36,030 nucleotides of DNA from CAYGDT01 sp964348745 (GCA_964348745.1 CAYGDT010000003.1:1-36030), one strand, 5' to 3'. Positions 15,784-23,077 are shown, numbered from the stretch's first letter. Notes: generated by a model not told the origin, from the letters alone. A program made the numbers and translations.

Positions 15784-16800
15784 TTATTCAGACTCAGCAG
15801 TCAGCTGTTCTGTAAAAAACGCTACCGTTTTTTCCATGAAGTCGTTCCATTGCGAGACAAATTCATGCTTTTCTCCATCGTAGACTACAAATGTGGAGTC
15901 CTTCAGCTCTTCTTGTAGCGCAGTACCTAGTTCTATCGACCAGTCCAGCGGTACATCGGTGTCTTCGCTTCCGTGAAAGATTAACACAGGATCATCGATC
16001 GTTCGTAGATGCGTGAGCGCGGAAATGGCATTCCATGGTTCGGTGTTTTCTTCTTTTTCACCCCAGACTGCAATGGTCTTGTCGCCTTCCGGCCTTTCAC
16101 GGCGCCAGCGATTGAAGTTTTTGTATGCATCACCGGATACGGGCGCGTAGAGAACCGCAGCATCGATCATTTCAGGATGCGCGGTGAGTATATTTAGCGT
16201 GACTCCCCCACCGAGTGAGTGCCCGAGCATGCCAACGTGCTTTGTGTTGATGGCACTTATTTCACTCAGATCGGATTCACGAATTGCATTGATAGCATTG
16301 ATGCTATCCATTGCATATTCCAGTCCTGCATCGTAGATCTCACGGGTATCAGGGCTATCGTCTGAAAGCCCATGTCCGCGGTAGTCGGTATGCAGTACGG
16401 CAAATCCGTGCCGAGCGAGGTAGTCTTGTTCACGCTTCAACCCTCTACCAACGGTGTAAACCTTGGGGTCGATATAGCCGTGGTTCAGTATAATCAAAGG
16501 AAACGGTCCAGTGCCGCGTGGGACATTGAGTATTCCGCTGATACGCAGTCCATTACTTAAATACTCGATCCGGTACCGTGTGTAGCTCTCTGTACGTGCT
16601 AGTTGTTCCAATAACTTCAACCCCGCTCCTACCAGTTTCATCTTTGCAAAGTGATCAAGTGTAAGTGATGCAGGGACTTGTTCTATGGAATCGAAAGCTT
16701 CGATGATAGATGATGCATTGCTCGAAGTCCCCTCTCCACTATGAGAATCCTGCACTGGGGCGCAGGCTGTGAGGAGTATCAGTAATACAATGCGCTTCAT
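15784..16800 (-). CDS. alpha/beta-hydrolase lipoprotein (S9/dienelactone-hydrolase-like)
   Basis: 338 residues. A lipoprotein signal peptide ends L-L-T-A-C with Cys13 as lipidation site, so the enzyme sits outside the membrane. The hydrolase core has the oxyanion H-G (N-H-G-Y at about 106), the nucleophile elbow G-H-S-L-G-G (Ser195), an acid in H-G-S-E-D-T-D-V-P and a His in D-G-E-K-H-E-F. This pattern fits peptidase S9 or acyl-hydrolase families; the substrate cannot be told. TATCAT lies exactly 6 nt before the ATG on the minus strand, so the mRNA is predicted leaderless. It is divergent from recA across a 300-bp gap. Confidence 0.85.
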   Translation of the reverse strand: MKRIVLLILLTACAPVQDSHSGEGTSSNASSIIEAFDSIEQVPASLTLDHFAKMKLVGAGLKLLEQLARTESYTRYRIEYLSNGLRISGILNVPRGTGPFPLIILNHGYIDPKVYTVGRGLKREQDYLARHGFAVLHTDYRGHGLSDDSPDTREIYDAGLEYAMDSINAINAIRESDLSEISAINTKHVGMLGHSLGGGVTLNILTAHPEMIDAAVLYAPVSGDAYKNFNRWRRERPEGDKTIAVWGEKEENTEPWNAISALTHLRTIDDPVLIFHGSEDTDVPLDWSIELGTALQEELKDSTFVVYDGEKHEFVSQWNDFMEKTVAFFTEQLTAESE

Positions 16801-16875
16801 GAAGCCATGATATCACACCGAATATGTGTCGCATTTCACAAAGAATTTACTCGATTCCGTATTCTAGTCTGTACA

Positions 16876-16905
16876 TTGAAAGGGTGTACAATATTACACC
16901 ATAAT
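16876..16905 (+). promoter_or_regulatory. proposed recA promoter
   Basis: TTGAAA (16876-16881), 18-nt spacer, CATAAT (16900-16905). The spacer contains operator site A completely, and the predicted +1 (near 16912) overlaps site B. This is the usual layout of a repressor-controlled SOS promoter. Confidence 0.5.
16884..16899 (+). promoter_or_regulatory. recA operator-like site A
   Basis: GTGTAC-AATA-TTACAC, 16 bp, five of six half-site bases symmetric; flanking G and C extend it to GGTGTA-N6-TACACC. Confidence 0.6.
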
Positions 16906-16909
16906 AAAT

Positions 16910-16925
16910 GTGTACGAACGTAAAG
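16910..16925 (+). promoter_or_regulatory. recA operator-like site B (imperfect)
   Basis: GTGTAC-GAAC-GTAAAG. The left half is perfect and the right half matches GTACAC at four of six positions. Its centre is 26 bp from the centre of site A. Confidence 0.42.
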
Positions 16926-16965
16926 TCCATCTACTTGCCCATCTCAGAAGATACACATATCGTAG

Positions 16966-16981
16966 GTGTACGTATAGACAC
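16966..16981 (+). promoter_or_regulatory. recA operator-like site C
   Basis: GTGTAC-GTAT-AGACAC; the right half differs from GTACAC in two bases. Flanking G and C make GGTGT-N8-ACACC symmetric, as in site A. Confidence 0.5.
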
Positions 16982-17052
16982 CTTTATTACTCATCGTACT
17001 AAACACTTTGGTTAGATAAGAGTAACAATTGTGCTTTATACCGAAAAATTTT

Positions 17053-17087
17053 CCATCTTCTATCTTCAATTTTCCATTATCCCTTTT
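17053..17087 (+). repeat. degenerate heptanucleotide tandem repeat in the recA leader
   Basis: Five 7-bp units of the type CCATCTT, CTATCTT, CAATTTT, CCATTAT, CCCTTTT. A pyrimidine-rich tract continues to the ATG at 17101, with no Shine-Dalgarno. Confidence 0.65.
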
Positions 17088-17100
17088 TCCCACTATCATC

Positions 17101-18186
17101 ATGTCAAAGACTGCTACTCCTGTAAAACCTATGACCGATCAGAAAACTTCCGCGAAGAAAGACGACATAAAGCAAGTAAAGGATGATGCCATTGCTGCGG
17201 CACTTGCACAAATTGAAAAGCAGTACGGCGTTGGTGCCATCATGAAGATGGACGAGCACGCCGGCAGGCACATTCCTCGTTTCCCTTCAGGTTCCCTATC
17301 ACTCGATATCGCTCTTGGCGGTGGAATTCCGCATGGACGCATTATTGAAATCTACGGACCGGAGAGTTCGGGAAAAACAACTCTCAGTCTCCATGCAATT
17401 GCCGAAGTGCAACGCAAGGGCGGCAGAGCGGCCTTTATAGACGCTGAGCACGCACTTGATGTTCAGTACGCAAAGAAGATCGGCGTAAACATTGACCAAT
17501 TACTCGTATCTCAGCCGGATTCCGGCGAACAGGCACTCGAGATTTGCGAGACGCTCGTGCGCTCCGGTGCAGTCGATATCGTTGTCATTGACTCCGTTGC
17601 AGCGCTCACACCGCAGTCCGAAATCGACGGTGCCATGGGAGATGCACAAATGGGGACGCAGGCGCGTCTCATGAGTCAGGCGCTCCGGAAACTAACGGCC
17701 ATCGTCAATAAGACGCAGTGCAGCATCATTTTCATCAACCAAATTCGTATGAAGATTGGCGTGATGTTCGGCAACCCTGAAACGACTGCAGGCGGTCAGG
17801 CGCTTAAGTTCTACGCATCACTTCGATTGGATGTTCGCAGGATCGACAAAATCCTGGAGAAAATCCCCGGAACCGACGGAAAAGCAGCCGAACAGGAAAT
17901 TGTCGGAAACCGCACGCGTGTGAAAGTGGTGAAAAACAAGGTCGCGCCTCCATTTCGACAGGCAGAGTTCGATATCCTCTATGCACAGGGAATTTCCAAA
18001 GAGGGGGACATCCTCGATCTTGGCGTAAAGTACGGCGTCGTCGAAAAGAGCGGTGCATACTTTCGAGTCGGCGAGGAGACGATCGGGCAGGGTAAAGAAC
18101 AGGCGCGCATGTATCTCAAAGATAACCCAAAACTCACAGATCGCTTGGAGAAGGAAATTCGTAAACTTGCCGAAGTTGCCATCTAA
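17101..18186 (+). CDS. recA: recombinase RecA
   Basis: ATP-dependent strand-exchange protein and SOS co-protease. The 361-residue protein has a Lys-rich N-terminus, A-I-M-K-M, Walker A G-P-E-S-S-G-K-T (86-93), Walker B V-V-I-D-S-V-A-A-L, the loop 1 region G-D-A-Q-M-G-T-Q-A-R-L-M, and loop 2 with I-N-Q-I-R-M-K-I-G-V-M-F-G-N-P-E-T-T. The C-terminal acidic tail is short. The start M-S-K-T is preferred over an upstream TTG. Three GTGTAC-N4-type palindromes upstream suggest DNA-damage control. It is followed 2 bp later by a Nudix gene, probably in the same operon. Confidence 0.97.
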   Translation: MSKTATPVKPMTDQKTSAKKDDIKQVKDDAIAAALAQIEKQYGVGAIMKMDEHAGRHIPRFPSGSLSLDIALGGGIPHGRIIEIYGPESSGKTTLSLHAIAEVQRKGGRAAFIDAEHALDVQYAKKIGVNIDQLLVSQPDSGEQALEICETLVRSGAVDIVVIDSVAALTPQSEIDGAMGDAQMGTQARLMSQALRKLTAIVNKTQCSIIFINQIRMKIGVMFGNPETTAGGQALKFYASLRLDVRRIDKILEKIPGTDGKAAEQEIVGNRTRVKVVKNKVAPPFRQAEFDILYAQGISKEGDILDLGVKYGVVEKSGAYFRVGEETIGQGKEQARMYLKDNPKLTDRLEKEIRKLAEVAI

Positions 18187-18188
18187 CT

Positions 18189-18698
18189 ATGGAAGAACTC
18201 TACTCCGACAAACTCTGGAAAGTGGTGCGGGAATCCGCACCGCTTCCGGATGGAGGAGAAAAACAAATCACGCGACTGTATAGACCGGATGGAGTGCATA
18301 TTATTGCATTGACAGAAAATGGAAAAATCCTGCTTCTGAAAGAATTTCGGCCGTTTTACGGGACGTACATTTACATGCTCCCAAGCGGGAGAGTTGATAA
18401 AGAGAATGACCACCGCGAGGGGGCTCAACGGGAACTGCGAGAAGAAACCGGGTTTCGTGCAGAAAAGTTGGAGCACTTTTGCAGCGCACGCCAGTCGGAA
18501 TCGATGGAGTTTGAAAACCACGTCTACGTAGCTTCTGGACTTGTTAATGATCCGCTGCCGCAGGACGAAGATGAACGGATAGAAGTCATGGAATGTTCTC
18601 TGGTTGATACGATACTACTTGTTCATGGCAGCGCAAAGGTACATTTGCCCAGTGCGTACGCATTGCTGCGATATGCGTTTGAAAGGCCTAGGATTTAG
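18189..18698 (+). CDS. Nudix hydrolase (ADP-ribose pyrophosphatase-like)
   Basis: Cleaves nucleoside diphosphates linked to another moiety; ADP-sugar type is most likely. The 169-residue protein has the N-terminal beta region of the NudF group and P-S-G-R-V before the Nudix box. The catalytic half of the box, R-E-L-R-E-E-T-G-F, is intact. The Glu normally six residues after the first Gly of the box is Asn here (G-R-V-D-K-E-N), with a Glu one position earlier. It starts 2 bp after the recA stop with no Shine-Dalgarno, so it is likely translationally coupled. Its link with recA could reflect sanitation of nucleotides after damage, but that is a guess. Confidence 0.86.
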   Translation: MEELYSDKLWKVVRESAPLPDGGEKQITRLYRPDGVHIIALTENGKILLLKEFRPFYGTYIYMLPSGRVDKENDHREGAQRELREETGFRAEKLEHFCSARQSESMEFENHVYVASGLVNDPLPQDEDERIEVMECSLVDTILLVHGSAKVHLPSAYALLRYAFERPRI

Positions 18699-18712
18699 GA
18701 AAGGAAGCCTAG

Positions 18713-18741
18713 TTGACACATAAATAGTAAGCGTTAATAAT
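18713..18741 (+). promoter_or_regulatory. consensus promoter of the MOSC gene
   Basis: TTGACA (18713-18718), 17-nt spacer, AATAAT (18736-18741), then 6 nt (ATGTTT) and ATG at 18748. The first ATG, at 18742, would lie upstream of the predicted +1. Confidence 0.62.
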
Positions 18742-18747
18742 ATGTTT

Positions 18748-19620
18748 ATGGGAAATGAAATTCGACTTGTAGAGGCACGAAACTACCTGATTAAAGGTTG
18801 TGCAGCACAAATCTATAGAATGGGCGACGAATTCCCAATTGATAAAGAAGGTCCTGTGGATCAGCGCCGCTTTCAGATTGTAGATGCATTCAACAAAGTA
18901 TTTCGCAGCCAGAGACACAAAGGCTTTAATAGACTCGCACTTGTGCAACCGGAACTTGTGGAAAATACACTTACCCTTCGTGCGAATGGAATGCCCGATT
19001 GTGTTGTTGATTGTGACCACCACGGTGATGAAATAACTACTGTCACGTGGGAAGCCGAGGTTTTATCAGTTATTCAAGAAGATGCTTCGAGATGGATCAG
19101 TGAGTTTATGGGCAAAGATCTGCTCTTTGTTCAGAAGATTGGAGATCGTCCAATCAACAGCGAGTACGCCCCAGCAAATGCAACAATAGGATTCGCAGAC
19201 CGTTTTCCACTGACTTCTGTTTCTCAGGAGACAATTGATAAAACCGGTGTAGAAGGGAGTCGCTTTCGATATAACCTATTATTTTCCGGATGCAATGCTC
19301 AGGATGAAAATCGCATGGCGCGCTTCAAAATTGGAACATTTATTGCAACTGCTGCAAAGCCATGCGGTCGTTGCCCAACTATTAATGTTAATCAGGATAC
19401 AGGTGAAATTGATATGGATCTCTTGGATGAACTCTACAATAATTCCGCATTCCGGAATCCATATACTAGCGAAGTAGTAGTCTCCGAAAATAATCTTATT
19501 GAACAGCCGGGAGTTGTACGCGTTGGCAGCCCTGTCGAAGTACTTGAGTGGAGCGATGAAGGCTGGGACAGGCCTTATAATACAAATCATAAAAGGCAGC
19601 AGAAAATAATAGTTTCCTAA
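18748..19620 (+). CDS. MOSC-domain protein
   Basis: 290 residues from the promoter-supported start M-G-N-E-I-R. The C-terminal half matches MOSC domains (found in molybdenum cofactor sulfurases, YcbX and mARC): G-F-A-D-R-F-P-L-T-S-V-S, R-F-R-Y-N-L-L-F-S-G-C with a conserved-type Cys, K-I-G-T-F, then C-G-R-C-P-T-I-N-V-N-Q-D-T-G-E. The N-terminal part probably forms the MOSC_N beta barrel. Such proteins bind or transfer sulfur and often the molybdenum cofactor; no other cofactor genes are seen here. The gene seems more AT-rich than its neighbours, and its promoter is unusually close to consensus, compatible with acquisition by transfer. Confidence 0.78.
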   Translation: MGNEIRLVEARNYLIKGCAAQIYRMGDEFPIDKEGPVDQRRFQIVDAFNKVFRSQRHKGFNRLALVQPELVENTLTLRANGMPDCVVDCDHHGDEITTVTWEAEVLSVIQEDASRWISEFMGKDLLFVQKIGDRPINSEYAPANATIGFADRFPLTSVSQETIDKTGVEGSRFRYNLLFSGCNAQDENRMARFKIGTFIATAAKPCGRCPTINVNQDTGEIDMDLLDELYNNSAFRNPYTSEVVVSENNLIEQPGVVRVGSPVEVLEWSDEGWDRPYNTNHKRQQKIIVS

Positions 19621-19627
19621 TCTAAAA

Positions 19628-19657
19628 AAAACACGCGCACTTTCGTACGCGTGTTTT
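19628..19657. terminator. bidirectional terminator between the MOSC gene and cspA
   Basis: A 10-bp stem, AAAACACGCG with its complement CGCGTGTTTT, around a 10-nt loop. The arms end in A/T runs that supply a U-tract in both directions, between convergent genes. Confidence 0.8.
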
Positions 19658-19672
19658 AGACATTCGAAGGAA

Positions 19673-19867
19673 TTATACCTTCTTAACATTCGCTGCTTTT
19701 GGACCTTTTGGTCCCTTTCCCTCTACGTACTCTACATTGTCTCCTTCGCGGAGAGAGTCGAAAGCAACACCTTCAAGGTCTGCTGAGTGGAAGAAAAGAT
19801 CGTCACCTCCCTCGCGGGTGATGAAGCCGAAACCGTTTAACAGTTTCTTAATAGTACCTGAACCCAT
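19673..19867 (-). CDS. cold-shock domain protein
   Basis: Small single-stranded RNA/DNA-binding OB-fold protein, 64 residues. It begins M-G-S-G-T-I-K-K-L-L and has RNP1-like G-F-G-F-I (residues 12-16) and RNP2-like L-F-F-H-S (about 24-28), followed by G-P-K-G-P-K-A-A-N-V. The family acts as RNA chaperones and antiterminators. The usual Lys-Trp-Phe-Asn near the N-terminus is replaced by Lys-Lys-Leu-Leu-Asn, so one stacking aromatic is missing. It shares a terminator with the MOSC gene. Confidence 0.92.
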   Translation of the reverse strand: MGSGTIKKLLNGFGFITREGGDDLFFHSADLEGVAFDSLREGDNVEYVEGKGPKGPKAANVKKV

Positions 19868-20020
19868 AGAAATAGGGTGAAAAAAGTAGAAATGTAATCT
19901 TAACTCTTGTAAGAAGCATCTCTACCTCTTTCAAAACTAATCTTACGTTTACAGTGTAGACCAAATCCAACGTATTTGCTAGCATATTTCCTTAAATCTA
20001 GAAGTATTTCTCCGTTGCTT

Positions 20021-20269
20021 CTATACAAGGGATATCTTCCAGTAGCACTCTCCGTGGCATTTTGCGCAGTACTGATTGCCGGATGCATGTTGCGGCCCGA
20101 CGGTGCAGTGCGCGCTGCAGCAATGTGATCGGATGTTTTTCTGCATATCCGGAGACATCCGCAATGTATGCTCCTTCTCGCGGACATGCTTCCAGCAGTA
20201 GTTGTTTCCACGCGCCTTCTTGGCCATACAACCTTGCATGGTACAATTTTGTCTTGCGGGCTGTTGCAT
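20021..20269 (-). CDS. small protein with two zinc-finger-like cysteine motifs, unknown
   Basis: 82 residues. Two related segments are visible: C-x4-C-x10-C-x2-H (Cys9, Cys14, Cys25, His28) and C-x3-C-x11-C-x2-C further on (C-S-A-H-C ... N-Q-Y-C-A-K-C). Both end with N-[NQ]-Y-C-x-K-[HC], so this looks like an internal duplication of a zinc ribbon or finger. Codons have the GC-rich third positions typical of this window. A 155-codon frame overlaps it in another phase (19900-20367) but has no sensible motifs. Function is not known; DNA or RNA binding is plausible. Confidence 0.48.
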   Translation of the reverse strand: MQQPARQNCTMQGCMAKKARGNNYCWKHVREKEHTLRMSPDMQKNIRSHCCSAHCTVGPQHASGNQYCAKCHGECYWKISLV

Positions 20270-20348
20270 GGGAAGCTGGCGGAAAAATCCAGTGTATTCT
20301 CTTCTTTTAGATTGTGCTCAATGATCGTGCCTTTAATTACGCAGCGCA

Positions 20349-20368
20349 TTTTCCACATCTTTTCCACA
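20349..20368 (+). promoter_or_regulatory. two helically phased DnaA-box-like sites upstream of dnaB
   Basis: TTTTCCACA occurs at 20349-20357 and again at 20360-20368 in the same orientation, 11 bp apart. Both fit the relaxed DnaA-box pattern TTWTNCACA. They lie 114 bp before the dnaB start. Confidence 0.4.
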
Positions 20369-20481
20369 TTTAGACCACAGTCAACGCATCATTCGCATCC
20401 AGCGTGGATACTTCGCAAGTCCACTTGGTTGTTTCGCTTCCCGCTCACACATAGAATCACATTCCTCTTAAGTATATACAT

Positions 20482-21870
20482 ATGCCAACCCAAAAATCCT
20501 CCGGCACAGGGCAGACTGTCGGCAACCAAGGCCTCTCCACGCAACCGCATAGCACGGAAGCGGAGCGTACGGTGATAGGAGCATTGCTCCTCGATCCTGA
20601 TGCCATCATTAAGGTCAGTGATTTCCTTGTAGCTGCAGATTTTTACGATCCAACCTACCGCGACATCTACGCGGCGATGTTTGAACTGTACAGCAACCAC
20701 GAGCCGGTGGACTTCGTAACGGTGAATGCGAAACTCATGAATAATACGAAACTTCAAGAAATCGGCGGTTCTGCGTTTCTTGCACAACTGACGTCGGAAG
20801 TACCGACCTCTTCGCACATCTATCAATACGGACAGATCGTAAAAACAAAGGCAATTCATCGCAGAATCATCGCAGCGGGACAGAAGATCGTTGGTCTCGG
20901 GTATAGCGAAGATACATTGATCCCAGAGTTGCTGGATGACGTGGAGAAAACGGTGTTTGAAATCAGCAATACTTTTTTAAAAGACAAATTTGTACATATT
21001 CGTCAAATTCTCGAGGAGCGTTACGAGCGATTTGCCGAGCTGCATGAATCCGATGAGGATGTTTTGAAGGGTGTCCCGACAGGATTTCATGTACTAGATG
21101 CAAAATTCTCTGGGTTCCAGCCGAGCGACCTGATCATTCTCGCAGCACGCCCTTCCATGGGAAAGACTGCTCTGGCACTTAATATCGCGCAAAACGCGGC
21201 AATTAAATTTGGAAAAAGTGTAGGCATTTTCTCTCTGGAAATGAGTAAGGAGCAGCTTGTTGATCGACTGTTTGCGTCCATGCTAGGCGTTGACAGCTGG
21301 AAACTGCAGAAAGGCAAACTGGAAGACAGTGACTTCCAAAACATGGGGCCGATTATGGATGAACTGAATAAGGCAAACATTTTCATCGACGATTCGGTTG
21401 CTTCATCCATTCCGGAACTGCGTGCAAAAGCCAGACGTCTCCAAATGGAGCACGGCTTGGATATGTTGATCGTTGATTATCTTCAGTTGATGAGTACGGG
21501 TAATCCTTCGTACGCTGGCAATCGCGTACAAGAGATCTCAGAGATTTCACGATCGCTTAAACAGATTGGACGCGAATTACATATTCCCATTCTCGCACTG
21601 TCACAGCTCTCCCGTGCAGTTGAAAGCAGGCCGGGGAACATTCCTGTGCTCTCGGATCTTCGTGAGTCGGGCTCCATTGAACAGGACGCGGACATCGTGA
21701 TGATGATGTACCGTGAGGACTATTACGAAGAAGACTCTGATCGTCCTGGCATGACGGATATCTACATCCGTAAGCACAGAAACGGCCCTATCGGGCGCGT
21801 TGAACTAATGTTTAAAAAGGATCACTTGCGCTTTTACGATGTAGATAAGGCACATAGTCACAGTGGATAA
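20482..21870 (+). CDS. dnaB: replicative DNA helicase DnaB
   Basis: Hexameric 5'-3' helicase of the replisome. The 462-residue protein has the N-terminal helical domain (S-T-E-A-E-R-T-V-I-G-A-L-L-L-D), a linker, and the RecA-like C-terminal domain with Walker A A-R-P-S-M-G-K-T (K228), F-S-L-E-M-S, Walker B L-I-V-D-Y-L-Q-L-M, and S-Q-L-S-R followed by L-S-D-L-R-E-S-G-S-I-E-Q-D-A-D. Length is normal and no intein is present. A dciA-like helicase-loader gene is in the same window (31463). DnaA-box-like sequences lie on both sides. Confidence 0.97.
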   Translation: MPTQKSSGTGQTVGNQGLSTQPHSTEAERTVIGALLLDPDAIIKVSDFLVAADFYDPTYRDIYAAMFELYSNHEPVDFVTVNAKLMNNTKLQEIGGSAFLAQLTSEVPTSSHIYQYGQIVKTKAIHRRIIAAGQKIVGLGYSEDTLIPELLDDVEKTVFEISNTFLKDKFVHIRQILEERYERFAELHESDEDVLKGVPTGFHVLDAKFSGFQPSDLIILAARPSMGKTALALNIAQNAAIKFGKSVGIFSLEMSKEQLVDRLFASMLGVDSWKLQKGKLEDSDFQNMGPIMDELNKANIFIDDSVASSIPELRAKARRLQMEHGLDMLIVDYLQLMSTGNPSYAGNRVQEISEISRSLKQIGRELHIPILALSQLSRAVESRPGNIPVLSDLRESGSIEQDADIVMMMYREDYYEEDSDRPGMTDIYIRKHRNGPIGRVELMFKKDHLRFYDVDKAHSHSG

Positions 21871-21906
21871 CGGAAAATGATAGAGGATAAAGGATAGTGG
21901 ATAATA
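21865..21906 (+). repeat. degenerate heptanucleotide repeat after dnaB
   Basis: Six 7-bp units (GGATAAC, GGAAAAT, GATAGAG and so on) in constant register, starting at the dnaB stop codon. It is an imperfect inverted copy of the repeat at 21930-21985. AGTGGATAA, the reverse complement of the DnaA-box-like TTATCCACT, occurs at 21862-21870 and 21896-21904. Confidence 0.65.
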
Positions 21907-21929
21907 ATTGAGTGATTTCATTTTATTAC

Positions 21930-21985
21930 CCTTTATCCACTCTCCACTCTCCGTTATCCTTTACACACTCTCCGTTATCCTACTG
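21930..21985 (+). repeat. heptanucleotide repeat upstream of mraY
   Basis: About eight 7-bp units such as CCTTTAT, CCACTCT (2) and CCGTTAT (2), ending at the mraY start. It contains the DnaA-box-like TTATCCACT at 21933-21941 and can pair with the repeat after dnaB through CCGTTATCC and GGATAACGG. Confidence 0.75.
21976..21981 (+). promoter_or_regulatory. mraY -10 element
   Basis: TATCCT inside the repeat, then 6 nt (ACTGCT) and the ATG; predicted leaderless. Confidence 0.4.
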
Positions 21986-21987
21986 CT

Positions 21988-23049
21988 ATGCAAATCGACT
22001 TCATTCCCGTTCGCCCGGACATTACAACGGGAGAAATGCTTTTGTACGGTATCGTGGCATTCATCATTGGTCTTGCACTTACGCCATGGTTCGTAGCTTT
22101 CCTCCGCAAGAACCGTATGGGAAAGCAATTGCGCGTAGAAACTGTCGATAATCGCGAGGCGACGGTGTTCCGTAGATATCACCAGCACAAGTTCGGTACA
22201 CCGACGATGGGAGGTGTTCTTATATGGGTGTCGATACTTCTGACGGTTCTTGTATCCCGATCACTTGCACTCATGGGATTCGTCGATCACTCGCTCTTGC
22301 AGCGGGGACAGGTCTATTTGCCCCTCTTTGTCCTTGTGACGTTTGGATTGTTGGGTGGGTTGGACGATTACCTCAATATCATCGGAGCTGGGAAGAAAAA
22401 GGGGCTTGATTGGTTGCCAAAGATTCTCACGCTGCTGCTTATTAGCAGCATCGGTGCGTGCTGGTTTTACTTCAAGCTTGGGTACAATGAGATAGATATA
22501 CCGTTTCATGAACCATTGGAGGTTGGGCTGTTCTATATTCCAATCTTCATATTTATTATTGTCGGTACGGCAAATGCGGTGAATGTCACCGATGGTTTGG
22601 ACGGGCTCGCAGCGGGTTTACTTGCGATTGCATTCGGGAGTTTCGGCGTAATCGCATACTCAGCCGGACTGGATGTTCTCGCTGCGTTTTGCTTCGTCGT
22701 TGTCGGTTCTATTGCCGCTTTTCTGTGGCACAACGTTCCGCCGGCGCTATTTTTCATGGGCGATACAGGTTCACTTGCGCTGGGTGGTACGCTCGGGATG
22801 ATCGCCATGATGACAGATCAGGTACTGATCTTGCCCCTTGTTGGCTTCGTGTTTGTCATTGAAATGCTGTCGGTGATCATACAGCTTACCAGTAAAAAAT
22901 TTCGCGGAGGAAAGAAAATCTTCCGTGCTGCACCTATCCATCACCACTTCGAAGCGCTGGAGTGGGGTGAGAGCAAGGTGACCATGCGGCTCTGGATCAT
23001 CGGGGCATTCGTTGCGTTCATCGGAGTGGTTATTGCAACGTTGGGATAG
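21988..23049 (+). CDS. mraY: phospho-N-acetylmuramoyl-pentapeptide-transferase
   Basis: Integral membrane enzyme that transfers phospho-MurNAc-pentapeptide from UDP to undecaprenyl phosphate, forming lipid I. The 353-residue protein has about ten membrane helices, R-K-x-R-M-G-K-Q-like basic loops, T-P-T-M-G-G, the D-D-Y-L-N metal/substrate motif, N-A-V-N-V-T-D-G-L-D-G-L-A, F-M-G-D-T-G-S-L-A-L-G-G and the final A-P-I-H-H-H-F-E. All family signatures are intact. It stands apart from a mur cluster, followed instead by gap. Confidence 0.96.
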   Translation: MQIDFIPVRPDITTGEMLLYGIVAFIIGLALTPWFVAFLRKNRMGKQLRVETVDNREATVFRRYHQHKFGTPTMGGVLIWVSILLTVLVSRSLALMGFVDHSLLQRGQVYLPLFVLVTFGLLGGLDDYLNIIGAGKKKGLDWLPKILTLLLISSIGACWFYFKLGYNEIDIPFHEPLEVGLFYIPIFIFIIVGTANAVNVTDGLDGLAAGLLAIAFGSFGVIAYSAGLDVLAAFCFVVVGSIAAFLWHNVPPALFFMGDTGSLALGGTLGMIAMMTDQVLILPLVGFVFVIEMLSVIIQLTSKKFRGGKKIFRAAPIHHHFEALEWGESKVTMRLWIIGAFVAFIGVVIATLG

Positions 23050-23077
23050 CTCTGCGGAAGAGAAATCTGTATTTTCT

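Larger units (their letters stand above)
16801..17100 (+). other. recA upstream region, 300 bp without a gene
   Basis: Holds the minus-strand -10 of the hydrolase (16812-16807), the proposed recA promoter, three operator-like palindromes and a heptad-repeat leader. An in-frame TTG at 17029 would extend RecA by 24 residues, but those residues are encoded by the repeats and have no RecA character. Confidence 0.6.

Noticed and set aside
15234..15918. Two long plus-strand frames crossing the heptad repeats
   Set aside because: They read through tandem repeats (Phe-Ser-Ile-Leu-His-like output) and run into the 3' end of the hydrolase gene on the other strand.
17029..17100. Upstream TTG start for RecA
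   Set aside because: The added 24 residues are encoded by heptad repeats and lack RecA similarity; M-S-K-T at 17101 is the usual type of N-terminus.
19900..20367. 155-codon minus-strand frame overlapping the zinc-finger-like ORF
   Set aside because: Longer, but its residues show no domain, and its cysteines and basic runs come from out-of-phase reading of the duplicated cysteine motifs. Kept only as an alternative.
20349..21985. A chromosomal origin around dnaB
   Set aside because: Only five relaxed DnaA-box matches, three of which are part of the heptad repeats; there is no dnaA, no dnaN and no obvious AT-rich unwinding element.
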